DNA of 64,000 bases from Synechococcus sp. BSA11S (GTDB taxonomy: Bacteria; Cyanobacteriota; Cyanobacteriia; PCC-6307; Cyanobiaceae): positions 62,001-126,000 of the forward strand of contig NZ_VNWP01000006.1 in NCBI RefSeq assembly GCF_014224355.1, written 5' to 3'. A program made the position numbers and the translations under genes. A model generated the notes under the pieces. The model searched no databases, had not been told where the DNA came from, and saw only the letters and a list, made by a program, of their open reading frames with translations. Below, in pieces: positions 34,116 through 42,012 of this stretch. How positions within the stretch are numbered: position 1 is the stretch's first letter; each line of letters begins with the position of its first letter.

Positions 34116-34697
34116 TCACTGGATCACCACAAGCTCCCGGGTGCCGCTGTCCTCCAGCAGTGTCGCCAGCCTGCGCAGATCGTCGCCGCGGATCAGTCCG
34201 ATGCAGCCATCGGTGCCGCTTTCGGGGCCCAGCCCCGCGCTTGGATCGTGGTGGATTCCCAGGCCAAGGCGCGCCGTGGGGAACTGTGGCTCCAGCCCGA
34301 TCCAGAGCACCCGCCCGAGTTCCACGGGATCGTCGGGTTCGATGGCGCTGATGTCGGTGAGCCGGTAACGCCCAGGCGGCAGGGGCGCCTGGCTGCCCAG
34401 CCGGTGTCGATCCGCTCCCTGACGGGAGGCCCTGCCCACCAGGGCCTCGAAGCTGCGGCTCCTCTGCCCTGGAACGTCCAGTTGCAGCTGCCAGACCGGA
34501 TCACCTGTGGCGGGGAGGTGGCGTGGACCGCGCTTGAGGGTGAAGACGGCGTCCTGCCGGGGTGAAGGATGCCCAACCCTGCCCGGAGCCAGACGGGCGG
34601 AGGCTCCCGCCCCGGCCATGAGCGTGAACGCCCAGGCCATGGCGCAGGCCATGGGATGGGCCGCCCAGCGGGTGGCCTTGCGTCCGGTTTGACCCAT
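34116..34697 (-). CDS. L,D-transpeptidase (YkuD) family protein, exported
   Basis: This 193-residue protein has an N-terminal hydrophobic export signal (MACAMAWAFTLMAGAGASA). The catalytic block is GLGIHHDPSAGLG followed by GTDGCIGLI, with nucleophile Cys165 and upstream His149/150. This is the YkuD arrangement, although the common S-H-G-C-I-R form is replaced by T-D-G-C-I-G. It likely crosslinks or remodels peptidoglycan in the periplasm. It ends near the convergent PfkB gene. Confidence 0.78.
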   Translation of the reverse strand: MGQTGRKATRWAAHPMACAMAWAFTLMAGAGASARLAPGRVGHPSPRQDAVFTLKRGPRHLPATGDPVWQLQLDVPGQRSRSFEALVGRASRQGADRHRLGSQAPLPPGRYRLTDISAIEPDDPVELGRVLWIGLEPQFPTARLGLGIHHDPSAGLGPESGTDGCIGLIRGDDLRRLATLLEDSGTRELVVIQ

Positions 34698-34840
34698 CGC
34701 CTCGGTGCAGGGGACTGGTCATACCGGTCTTGCCGGCGCAGGCAATGGGCCATGGCCCGGAGCTGTCCCCACCTTCCAGGGGGCTCAGCCAGGATCCCTT
34801 CAAGGGGTGGGCCCCGGCCAAGCCCCCATGGAGGCCTGGT

Positions 34841-35389
34841 ATGGACCTGACACTGACCCGCAGCCCCGAAGCGGCGGAGCTGCTCGAGATGGAGAGGATC
34901 AGCCGCCGCCAGGGCAGTGGCCTGAAGGTTGACCAGCTGATCGGGCCCTGGCGTCTGCAGCGCACTTGGCCGCGGGGGAGTGAGCGGCCCGCTGGCCTGG
35001 CCAGTGGTCTCCTGCGTGGACTGGGTGCACGGCTGGTGATCGAAGCCCCTGGGCCCGGACAGGAGCTGGCCGAGCTGGCCATCCACAACAGCGTTCAGCT
35101 GGGAGGCCTCGTGCTGACCTTCTCGGGGCAGGCGCGTCTGGAGGGCAAACGGCCGCTGTTGCTCTTCCGCTTCGAGCGCCTCTGCCTGGCGCTGGGCCCC
35201 TGGCGGCCCCTCGACCGTCTGCTGCCCCATCCGCTCCCGTTCGCGCAGCAGCGGGCCGGGGTGCTGCCGTTCTTTGCGCTGATCGGTGGCGGAAGGGCCA
35301 GGGGTTGGTTGGCGGCCAGGGGTCGTGGCGGTGGCCTGGCGCTCTGGACCCTCGATGGCGCTGATGACACGGGCCTTGAGGGCGCCTAA
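34841..35389 (+). CDS. Conserved-looking cyanobacterial hypothetical protein (182 aa)
   Basis: From ATG 34841 (MDLTLTRSPEAAELLEMERI) this is a soluble 182-residue protein. Its beta-rich middle (IHNSVQLGGLVLTFSGQARL and KRPLLLFRFERLCLALG) and closing LPFFALIGGG, RGGGLALWTLDG loosely resemble the PAP/fibrillin lipid-associated fold. That similarity is weak. The frame upstream to 34730 is shadow-like. No function is assigned. Confidence 0.65.
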   Translation: MDLTLTRSPEAAELLEMERISRRQGSGLKVDQLIGPWRLQRTWPRGSERPAGLASGLLRGLGARLVIEAPGPGQELAELAIHNSVQLGGLVLTFSGQARLEGKRPLLLFRFERLCLALGPWRPLDRLLPHPLPFAQQRAGVLPFFALIGGGRARGWLAARGRGGGLALWTLDGADDTGLEGA

Positions 35390-35454
35390 CTTGCTACCAG
35401 AGCCCGGTCGCCCCGACCCTGAAACCCTTTCTGCAGGTTCTGTTTCTCACCTGG

Positions 35455-35574
35455 GTGGTGTTGCGTTGCCTCGACTGGTACGGCCGCTGGCGTGCCGCGC
35501 TGGCCAGGGACCGGCTCTCCAGCGAGTTCGCCCGGGAACTGCGGCGACGGGGCCTGATCCGTTCCCTGCGCTGA
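35455..35574 (+). CDS. Possible small membrane-associated protein with unusual start
   Basis: The frame ending with TGA at 35572 encodes hydrophobic then basic sequence (VLFLTWVVLRCLDWYGRWRA, LSSEFARELRRRGLIRSLR) that looks protein-like. It has no ATG. GTG at 35455 starts inside the hydrophobic part and gives 39 residues. The coding character begins earlier, around 35407, where only GTC, CTG and other rare starts exist. Either a non-canonical start or a sequencing error is possible. Confidence 0.35.
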   Translation: MVLRCLDWYGRWRAALARDRLSSEFARELRRRGLIRSLR

Positions 35575-35743
35575 GGCCACGCCCTGTGCGGCGATCACCC
35601 TCGTTGATCGCTCTCGCTTGATTCGCTTTTGTTGCTGTTGATGTGGGGCACGTCAACATCGGCAAAGCTCTGTCACAACTGCCTGCTTCCAGAGGCAGGA
35701 CCCGCCAGTTGCGGCCACGCTGGAGGCAGCTCATGGAGCCTTC

Positions 35744-35923
35744 ATGCATACCCACGATCTAGAAAACCACGACAATCTCTATGCCGAGGAAATGCCGATC
35801 CAGGGCAGTGAACCTGCGATGGAAGCCCGCAGCCATGTCTCCTGGGCCGTCATCGCCATGGCGGTGATGGTGGCAGTCCTGGCTGGAGTGGCCGCCGTGG
35901 GTCATGGTGGGTCGCTGGGCTGA
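35744..35923 (+). CDS. Small single-helix membrane protein (59 aa)
   Basis: ATG 35744 gives 59 residues: an acidic, His-containing N-terminus (MHTHDLENHDNLYAEEMPIQ) and one membrane helix (VSWAVIAMAVMVAVLAGVAA) ending in VGHGGSLG. The composition supports a real gene. The MAPEG gene starts 12 bases after its stop, suggesting a shared transcript. No family is recognised. Confidence 0.55.
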   Translation: MHTHDLENHDNLYAEEMPIQGSEPAMEARSHVSWAVIAMAVMVAVLAGVAAVGHGGSLG

Positions 35924-35934
35924 GTTTGAGCTCC

Positions 35935-36327
35935 ATGACCATTGCCCCCCTGCCCGGGCTGATCACCCTGCTGGCCGTGATCACCTTTCAGGCCACTGCC
36001 ATGCAGGTGGGCCGTGCGCGCCTGCGCGATGGGGTGAAGCCACCGCTGATGACCGGACCGCCGGCCTTTGAGCGGGCCGTTCGGGTGCAGCAGAACACCC
36101 TGGAGCAGCTGGCGGTGTTCCTGCCGGCTTTCTGGTTGGCGGTGCTGGTCTCCAATCCCACCGTGGCCTCGGTGCTCGGGGGCCTCTGGGTGCTGGGTCG
36201 GGTGCTCTATGCCGTGGGGTATCTGCGGGCTCCGGAGCAGCGGGCCCCGGGATTCGCCATCAGCTTCATCGCTTCGGCGCTGCTGCTGGTGATGGCCCTG
36301 GTGGGCTGCCTGATGCGCCTGCTCTGA
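35935..36327 (+). CDS. MAPEG family membrane protein
   Basis: This 130-residue protein has four membrane helices of the MAPEG (membrane-associated eicosanoid/glutathione metabolism) superfamily. The family signature ERAVRVQQNTLEQLAVFLPA is present, with helices around GLITLLAVITFQATA, FWLAVLVSN, VLGGLWVLGRVLYAVGYLR and ISFIASALLLVMALVG. A TTG at 35926 is an alternative start. The substrate is unknown, and glutathione-dependent detoxification is the usual guess for bacterial members. Confidence 0.88.
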   Translation: MTIAPLPGLITLLAVITFQATAMQVGRARLRDGVKPPLMTGPPAFERAVRVQQNTLEQLAVFLPAFWLAVLVSNPTVASVLGGLWVLGRVLYAVGYLRAPEQRAPGFAISFIASALLLVMALVGCLMRLL

Positions 36328-36388
36328 GCTGCTGGCCTACGCTCCGCTGCCAGGTTGCTGAATCCCCCTGGCTCCCCCGATCCCCCCC

Positions 36389-38059
36389 GTGAGCCCCCGC
36401 CTGCGGGGCCGCAACCTCCTCGCCGATCCCTCCCTCAACAAGGGAACGGCCTTCAGCCGCCGCGAACGCCTGGCGTTCGGGCTCGATGGCCTGCTGCCCC
36501 ATGCGGTGGAGAGCCTGGAGCTGCAGGTGGAGCGCCATTGGCAGGCCTTTCTCGGTCTTGGCAGCGACCTGGAGCGGTTCCGCTTCGCCGTGGCCCTGCG
36601 CCAGACGAACCTCACCCTCTTCCATCGCTTCCTGGAGGATCACATCGAGGCGGTGATGCCGATCGTGTACACCCCCACCGTGGGTTCGGCGATCCAGCGC
36701 TTCAGCCTCGATCACCGCTCCCCCTCTGAGGGTGTGTTCCTGGCGGCACCGGATCTGGAGAGGATCGACACGGTGCTGCGCCAGGCGGCGCCAGAGCAGG
36801 TGGATCTGATCCTGATCACCGACTCCCAGGGGATCCTCGGCATCGGTGATCAGGGCATCGGCGGCATCGAGATCTGCCTGGGCAAGCTGGCCGTCTACAC
36901 CCTCTGCTCCGGCCTGGATCCCTCCCGGGTGCTGCCCCTGGTGCTGGATGTGGGCACGGATCGCCCCGGGCTGCTGGAGAATCCCTTCTATCCCGGCTGG
37001 CGTCACCCTCGCCTCGATGGCTCCGACTACGACCGTTTCCTGAGCAGCACCGTGGAGGCTCTGCAACGGTTGTTTCCAGGGGCTCTGCTGCACTGGGAGG
37101 ACTTCGGCACCAGTCATGCCCACCAGCTCCTGGCGGAGTACCGCGAACGGGTGCCCAGCTTCAACGACGACATCCAGGGCACCCGCGGGGTGGCCTGCGC
37201 GGTGGTGCAGGCGGCCTCCCGAGGCGCCGGCCTGCGGCTGGAGGACCACCGCATCGTGGTGTTCGGGGCGGGAACTGCTGGCTGCGGCATCGCCGAAGGC
37301 CTGGTACGCCTGCTCACCAGGGCCGGCCTGAGTGAGGTTGAGGCGCGCCGACGCCTCTGGGCCATCGATCGCGAGGGTCTGGTGCTGGCGGATCAGCCCG
37401 GCCTCACCCCCATGGCCAGGGCCCTGGCCAGGGATCCGTCGGAGCGGGAGTCGTACGGGCGCGATCAATCCGGCCGGATCGGCCTCCTGGAGGTGGTGCG
37501 GGGGGTGAAACCCACCGTGCTGATCGGCACCTCCACCGTGGCCGGAGCCTTCACCCGCACGGTGGTGGAAACGATGGCCGCGGCGGTGGAGCGGCCAATC
37601 ATTTTGCCGCTCTCCAATCCCACGCGCCTGGCTGAGGCCGCCCCCGCCGATCTCTACGACTGGACGGCAGGTCGGGCCCTGGTGGCCAGCGGCAGCCCCT
37701 TCGAGCCGGTGGCCTGGCAGGGGAGCCATCGCCGGATCGGGCAGTGCAACAACTGTTTCCTGTTTCCCGGTCTGGGTTTCGCCAGCGTGGCGGTGGGGGC
37801 CGTGCAGGTGAGCGAAGCGATGATCGATGCCGGGCTCGACGCCCTGGCTGATCGGATTCCAGCTTCCCAGGATTCCAGCGCACCGCTGATGCCCGAGCTG
37901 ACGGAGGTGCGGCCGGTGTCGCGAGCCGTTGCCGAAGCCGTGGCGCTGGCGGCGGTGCGGGAGGGCCTCGCCAGCCGGGCCGCCACGGCCGAAGAAGCGA
38001 TGGAGCGGCTCGATCAGGCCACCTGGTCGGCGGCCTACAGGGATCTGGAGGCGATCTGA
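36389..38059 (+). CDS. NAD-dependent malic enzyme
   Basis: This 556-residue enzyme oxidatively decarboxylates malate to pyruvate. It starts with GTG. Motifs are MPIVYTPTVGSAIQRF, LITDSQGILGIGDQGIGGIE (active-site Tyr and metal region), WEDFGTSHAHQLL, FNDDIQGTRGVACAVVQ, IVVFGAGTAGCGIAEGL (dinucleotide binding) and IILPLSNPTRLAEAAPADLY. It belongs to the large (SfcA/MaeA-like) form. The nicotinamide preference is inferred from the family. It is convergent with the ferredoxin gene. Confidence 0.93.
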   Translation: MSPRLRGRNLLADPSLNKGTAFSRRERLAFGLDGLLPHAVESLELQVERHWQAFLGLGSDLERFRFAVALRQTNLTLFHRFLEDHIEAVMPIVYTPTVGSAIQRFSLDHRSPSEGVFLAAPDLERIDTVLRQAAPEQVDLILITDSQGILGIGDQGIGGIEICLGKLAVYTLCSGLDPSRVLPLVLDVGTDRPGLLENPFYPGWRHPRLDGSDYDRFLSSTVEALQRLFPGALLHWEDFGTSHAHQLLAEYRERVPSFNDDIQGTRGVACAVVQAASRGAGLRLEDHRIVVFGAGTAGCGIAEGLVRLLTRAGLSEVEARRRLWAIDREGLVLADQPGLTPMARALARDPSERESYGRDQSGRIGLLEVVRGVKPTVLIGTSTVAGAFTRTVVETMAAAVERPIILPLSNPTRLAEAAPADLYDWTAGRALVASGSPFEPVAWQGSHRRIGQCNNCFLFPGLGFASVAVGAVQVSEAMIDAGLDALADRIPASQDSSAPLMPELTEVRPVSRAVAEAVALAAVREGLASRAATAEEAMERLDQATWSAAYRDLEAI

Positions 38060-38089
38060 ACCGCTGGTCGTCTGCCTCCAGGGCCGGCT

Positions 38090-38371
38090 TCAGAGGTCGT
38101 CTTCGACGTTGGGCTTGATCGTGCAGTCTGAGAGTGGATAGCTGACGCAGAGCAGCGCGAAGCCTTCGGCGATCTGCTCGTCATCAAGGAAGCTCTGGTC
38201 CGACTGGTCGACGCTGCCGGAGAGGATCTTGCCGGCACAGGTGCTGCAGGCCCCTGCGCGGCAGGAGTAGGGCAGATCGATCGACTGCTCCTCGGCGGCA
38301 TCGAGGATGTACTGGTCGTCGGGGCAACTGAACGACTTGCCGTCTTCGAGGGTGATCGTGAAGGAGGCCAT
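38090..38371 (-). CDS. petF: Plant-type [2Fe-2S] ferredoxin
   Basis: This 93-residue ferredoxin has cluster ligands C37, C42, C45 and C75 ([11 protein letters not shown], then [11 protein letters not shown]). It is the PetF class that carries electrons from photosystem I to FNR and other acceptors. It is slightly shorter than the usual 97-99 residues and very acidic. Its copy-specific role is unknown. Its promoter region is shared with pntA. Confidence 0.94.
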   Translation of the reverse strand: MASFTITLEDGKSFSCPDDQYILDAAEEQSIDLPYSCRAGACSTCAGKILSGSVDQSDQSFLDDEQIAEGFALLCVSYPLSDCTIKPNVEDDL

Positions 38372-38441
38372 GGATGGGGATCAGCGCAGAACTGCCCTCT
38401 CTTGCTAAACAGCGCGGAGCAGCTTTGGGGTAGCCCTCGTG

Positions 38442-38489
38442 ACAGAGGCACGCCATCACCGTGGCCGACCGGGGCAGGCACGCCTCTGT
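38442..38489. repeat. Nested inverted and direct repeats in the fdx-pntA divergent region
   Basis: ACAGAGGC (38442-38449) and GCCTCTGT (38482-38489) are perfect inverted copies. Inside them GGCACGCC occurs twice in the same direction (38447-38454 and 38477-38484), 30 bases apart and so about three helical turns. The arrangement could be an operator controlling the two divergent genes. No known regulator consensus is matched. Confidence 0.3.
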
Positions 38490-38580
38490 GTGGTGGCTTG
38501 AACACAACGTTCAGAGGCGACTTGCGTCTCTCCACCACGCGGACCCTCAATGGAGGAGGTGAGCACCGCTGGAGTTGTCT

Positions 38581-39744
38581 GTGGTCAGGGTCTTGGTTCC
38601 CATCGAAAGCCGGGTGGGGGAACGGCGCGTCGCCGCCACACCTGAAACGGTGCGCCGGCTGGTCGCCAAGAAATCCGAGGTGTTCATCGAGGCCGGCGCA
38701 GGGCTGGAAGCCGGATTCAGCGATGACGCCTTCAGCGAGGCAGGGGCCTCGATCGTGACCAAGGGCTGCCCCGACACCTGGAGCGGCGCCGAACTGGTGC
38801 TCTGCGTGCAGCCACCTCTGCAGGAATCCGACGGGGGATCGGGGGGACTCGAGCGTCTCCCCTCCGGCTGCGTGCTGGTGGGCCTGCTTGATCCCTACCT
38901 GAACCGTGCCCTGATCGAGCGGCTCAGCAGCAGGGGGCTCTCAACTCTGGCCATGGAGCTGCTGCCGCGCATCAGCCGCGCCCAGTCGATGGATGTGCTC
39001 TCCTCCCAGGCCAATATCGCCGGCTACAAGGCGGTGCTGCTGGCAGCGAGCGAACTGGATCGCTTCTTCCCGATGCTGATGACCGCCGCCGGCACGGTGC
39101 AGCCCGCCAAGGTCCTGGTGCTGGGCGCCGGCGTGGCCGGTCTGCAGGCGGTGGCCACGGCGCGCCGCCTTGGAGCGGTGGTGAAGGTGAGCGACGTGCG
39201 TCCCGCCGCCAAGGAACAGGTGGAGTCGCTGGGGGCCCGCTTCATTGATCCCCCCAGCCGTGAGGCCCCGGGTGAAGCAGGGGGCTATGCCCGCGAGGCC
39301 GGAGCCGCCTTCCTCGAGGCCCAGCGTCAGCAGCTCACCACCCATCTGGCCGAAGCCGACGCGGTGATCACAACCGCCCAGGTGCCAGGGCGGCCCGCGC
39401 CGTTGCTGATCACCGAAGAAATGCTCTTGGCCCTGCGCCCCGGCTCGGTGGTGGTGGACCTGGCGGTGTCCACCGGTGGCAACTGTGCCGGCAGCCAGCT
39501 CGACCGCACCGTGGAGATCGGAGGGGTGCGCATCATCGGCTCCTCCAACCTGCCGGCCTCGGTGCCACACCATGCCAGCGCCCTCTACGCCCGCAACCTG
39601 ACTTCCTTCCTCGAGCCCCTGTTCGCGGAAGAAGGCCTGCAACTTAACCCCGAGGATCCATTGCTCGACCCCTGTCTGATCTCCCACGCGGGCGCCTGTC
39701 GCCGCCCCGATCTCTGGCCCAGCCTCGAGGAGGTGACGGCATGA
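38581..39744 (+). CDS. pntA1: NAD(P) transhydrogenase subunit alpha part 1
   Basis: This is the soluble NAD(H)-binding domain I of proton-translocating transhydrogenase. It has 387 residues from GTG 38581, which is placed six bases after a GGAG. TTG 38575 would add two residues. Segments are VLVPIESRVGERRVAATPET, MELLPRISRAQSMDVLSSQA, VLVLGAGVAGLQAVATARRL and SVVVDLAVSTGGNCAGS. The protein stops before the membrane part, which is encoded separately. It overlaps pntA2 by four bases. Confidence 0.94.
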   Translation: MVRVLVPIESRVGERRVAATPETVRRLVAKKSEVFIEAGAGLEAGFSDDAFSEAGASIVTKGCPDTWSGAELVLCVQPPLQESDGGSGGLERLPSGCVLVGLLDPYLNRALIERLSSRGLSTLAMELLPRISRAQSMDVLSSQANIAGYKAVLLAASELDRFFPMLMTAAGTVQPAKVLVLGAGVAGLQAVATARRLGAVVKVSDVRPAAKEQVESLGARFIDPPSREAPGEAGGYAREAGAAFLEAQRQQLTTHLAEADAVITTAQVPGRPAPLLITEEMLLALRPGSVVVDLAVSTGGNCAGSQLDRTVEIGGVRIIGSSNLPASVPHHASALYARNLTSFLEPLFAEEGLQLNPEDPLLDPCLISHAGACRRPDLWPSLEEVTA

Positions 39745-40037
39745 GCGGTCATCTCGGTGGCACCGCCGCCCTCTGGGTTCTGGTGCTTGGAAGCCTGCTG
39801 GGGCTTGAACTGATCGGCAAGGTGCCCCCCACGCTGCACACGCCGTTGATGTCCGGGGCCAATGCCATCAGCGGCATCACCCTGCTGGCCGCGCTTGCCC
39901 TGATCGGTCAGGCTCCCACCCCTGCTCTGAAGCTGATCGGGGCCGTGGCCCTGGGCTTTGCCCTGTTCAACGTGGTGGGAGGGTTCCTCGTGACTGACCG
40001 GATGCTGGCGATGTTCCGCCGCAGGGAGGCGAACTGA
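39741..40037 (+). CDS. pntA2: NAD(P) transhydrogenase subunit alpha part 2 (membrane)
   Basis: This is a 98-residue membrane subunit with three helices and the family segment ELIGKVPPTLHTPLMSGANA followed by ISGITLLAAL, then GGFLVTDRMLAMF. The split alpha subunit is the normal cyanobacterial arrangement. It shares four bases with pntA1 and one base with pntB, so all three are coupled. Confidence 0.95.
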   Translation: MSGHLGGTAALWVLVLGSLLGLELIGKVPPTLHTPLMSGANAISGITLLAALALIGQAPTPALKLIGAVALGFALFNVVGGFLVTDRMLAMFRRREAN

Positions 40038-41452
40038 TGATTGAACTGACGATCGAACTCGGCTCCGTTCTGCTGCTGGCCTTCGGGCTCAAGGGACTGG
40101 CCAAGATCCGCACGGCCCGCAGCGCCAATGGCCTGGCTGCTCTGGCCCTCGGCCTGGCAGTGGTGGGCCTGCTGCTGCAGCAGGGTCTGGGCGGCTGGCC
40201 CTGGATGCTTCTGGGGCTGGGCATCGGCGGCGGCCTCGGTGCCGTGCTCGCCCTTCGGGTGGCGATGACCTCCATGCCCGAGACCGTGGCGCTCTTCAAC
40301 GGCTGCGGCGGCATGTCGTCGTTGCTGGTGGCGATCGGTGCCGTGCAGCTGCCCACCCCCCTGAACCTTGTGGGGCAGGTCTCGGTGCTGGTGTCGGTGC
40401 TGGTGGGTGCCATCACCTTCAGTGGCTCTCTGGTGGCGATGGGCAAGCTGCAGGAGTGGCTGGGGACCCCCGACTGGACCCTGCGCCCCCAGCGCCATGC
40501 GGTGAACATCCTCCTGGCGCTGGCCTGTCTGGCCTGCTGCGCGCTGGTGCTCAAGGGGGTTCCCGTGGCTCTGGCCCCCCTCACGGTGCTGGCCCTGCTG
40601 CTGGGGGTGGGTCTGACCCTGCCCGTGGGCGGTGCCGATATGCCAGTGGTGATCTCCCTGCTCAACTCCTATTCCGGGGTGGCGGCTGCCGCTGCCGGTT
40701 TCGTTGTGGGCAGCGAGCTGCTGATCGTGGCGGGCGCCATGGTGGGCGCGGCCGGCCTGATCCTCACCCAGGTGATGTGCACGGCCATGAACCGCTCGCT
40801 CACCTCCGTGCTGTTCGGTGGCGCCCTGGGTGCCGGATCGAGCCAGACCGGTGATGGCGATGGTGGCCGTGAGGAGTACACGAATGTGACCTCCTGCAGC
40901 CCCGAGGAATGTGCCCTCACCCTGGAGGCGGCCGAGCGGGTGATCTTCGTTCCCGGCTACGGCCTGGCCGTGGCCCAGGCTCAGCACAGCCTCAAGGAGC
41001 TCGCCCGTCTGCTCGAGCAGCACGGCATCGAGGTGCGCTACGCCATTCACCCGGTGGCCGGACGCATGCCGGGCCACATGAACGTGCTGCTGGCGGAAGC
41101 CGATGTTCCTTACGACCAGCTGGTCGAGATGGATGCAATCAACCCCGACTTCCCGCGCACCGATGTGGTGATCGTGCTGGGGGCCAACGACGTGGTCAAT
41201 CCCCGCGCCAAGAACGACCCGGCCAGCCCCCTCTACGGGATGCCTGTGCTGGAGGTGGATCAGGCCCGCACGGTGTTCGTGGTCAAACGCAGCCTGGGAT
41301 CGGGCTATGCCGGCATCCGCAACGACCTCTTTGAGCTGCCCCAGACCTCAATGGTGTTCGGCGACGCCAAGCAGGTGCTGCAGAGCCTGTTGCAGGAGCT
41401 GCGCTCCCTTGGCGTGGGCAAGGTGGCTGCGGGGGCTGGCGCCTCCCGCTGA
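40037..41452 (+). CDS. pntB: NAD(P) transhydrogenase subunit beta
   Basis: This 471-residue protein has an N-terminal membrane domain of about eight helices and a C-terminal NADP(H)-binding domain III. Landmarks are SMPETVALFNGCGGMSSLLV, GGADMPVVISLLNSYSGVAA, VIFVPGYGLAVAQAQH, YAIHPVAGRMPGHMNVLLAE and VIVLGANDVVNPRAK. Together with PntA1 and PntA2 it reduces NADP with NADH at the expense of the proton gradient, in the thylakoid or plasma membrane. Confidence 0.97.
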   Translation: MIELTIELGSVLLLAFGLKGLAKIRTARSANGLAALALGLAVVGLLLQQGLGGWPWMLLGLGIGGGLGAVLALRVAMTSMPETVALFNGCGGMSSLLVAIGAVQLPTPLNLVGQVSVLVSVLVGAITFSGSLVAMGKLQEWLGTPDWTLRPQRHAVNILLALACLACCALVLKGVPVALAPLTVLALLLGVGLTLPVGGADMPVVISLLNSYSGVAAAAAGFVVGSELLIVAGAMVGAAGLILTQVMCTAMNRSLTSVLFGGALGAGSSQTGDGDGGREEYTNVTSCSPEECALTLEAAERVIFVPGYGLAVAQAQHSLKELARLLEQHGIEVRYAIHPVAGRMPGHMNVLLAEADVPYDQLVEMDAINPDFPRTDVVIVLGANDVVNPRAKNDPASPLYGMPVLEVDQARTVFVVKRSLGSGYAGIRNDLFELPQTSMVFGDAKQVLQSLLQELRSLGVGKVAAGAGASR

Positions 41453-41461
41453 GCAACTGTT

Positions 41462-41482
41462 CCAGCCCTCAGGGAAGGCTGG
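41462..41482. terminator. Hairpin between pntB and its convergent neighbour
   Basis: CCAGCC and GGCTGG form a perfect six-base stem with a nine-base loop, ten bases after the pntB stop. The loop contains the minus-strand stop of the gene at 41469. No T-run is present. Confidence 0.35.
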
Positions 41483-41933
41483 CCAGCGGCGCCGGCCAAT
41501 CCCCTGGCAAGGCCCCCTGGGTTCGTCGGTTGCGGCGGCTTCGGGGGGCTTTCTCTGTTCCGTGCGGGGCCAGCTGAGCAGCCAGCTCCCTGAGGGCCAT
41601 GGCCGCATCGATCAGCAGCAGCACGGCCCACAGGAACAGCATCAGCAAGGTTCTGCCGATGGGCTCGGGCTGGCCGTGGGGTGAGTGCTGCCGGTGTGGC
41701 TCGGCGGCGATGGCTTCGCTGCTCTGCACTGGTCTGGCCGCCTCCGGGACGGCCTCCACCGAGGCGGGAAGGGACTGCTCGCCGTTCAGCGGTTGGGGTT
41801 GCTGGTGCGGTTGGGCCACACTCTCCTGCTCCAGCAGGGCCTGGGTGGTCTTCCAGGGGGTGGGGGGATGCAGGCGCCAGTAGGCCGCTCCCGGGGTGCC
41901 CCGACGACCACGGCTGGAGAGGGTGGTAATCAT
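41469..41933 (-). CDS. Conserved-looking hypothetical protein with one membrane helix
   Basis: From ATG 41933 this is a 154-residue protein. Its N-terminal part is conserved-looking (RGRRGTPGAAYWRLHPPTPW, KTTQALLEQESV), followed by a Gln/Pro/Ala-rich linker. One membrane helix (TLLMLFLWAVLLLIDAAMAL) precedes a basic, Arg-rich C-terminus. This suggests an anchored protein with the N-terminal module on one side of the membrane. The function is unknown. It is divergent from the RhlE-type helicase gene. Confidence 0.65.
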   Translation of the reverse strand: MITTLSSRGRRGTPGAAYWRLHPPTPWKTTQALLEQESVAQPHQQPQPLNGEQSLPASVEAVPEAARPVQSSEAIAAEPHRQHSPHGQPEPIGRTLLMLFLWAVLLLIDAAMALRELAAQLAPHGTEKAPRSRRNRRTQGALPGDWPAPLASLP

Positions 41934-42012
41934 CGCCACATCAAGACATGGATCCGAGGGTCTGGCCACTGTTCCCATCGCCACAGCCCTGTTCTCCTAG
42001 GTTAGGTGTCCC

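Noticed and set aside
35286-35621. A 111-codon plus-strand frame spanning the end of the 34841 gene
   Set aside because: It is Arg/Pro-rich shadow sequence, and the competing short frame ending at 35574 looks more protein-like.
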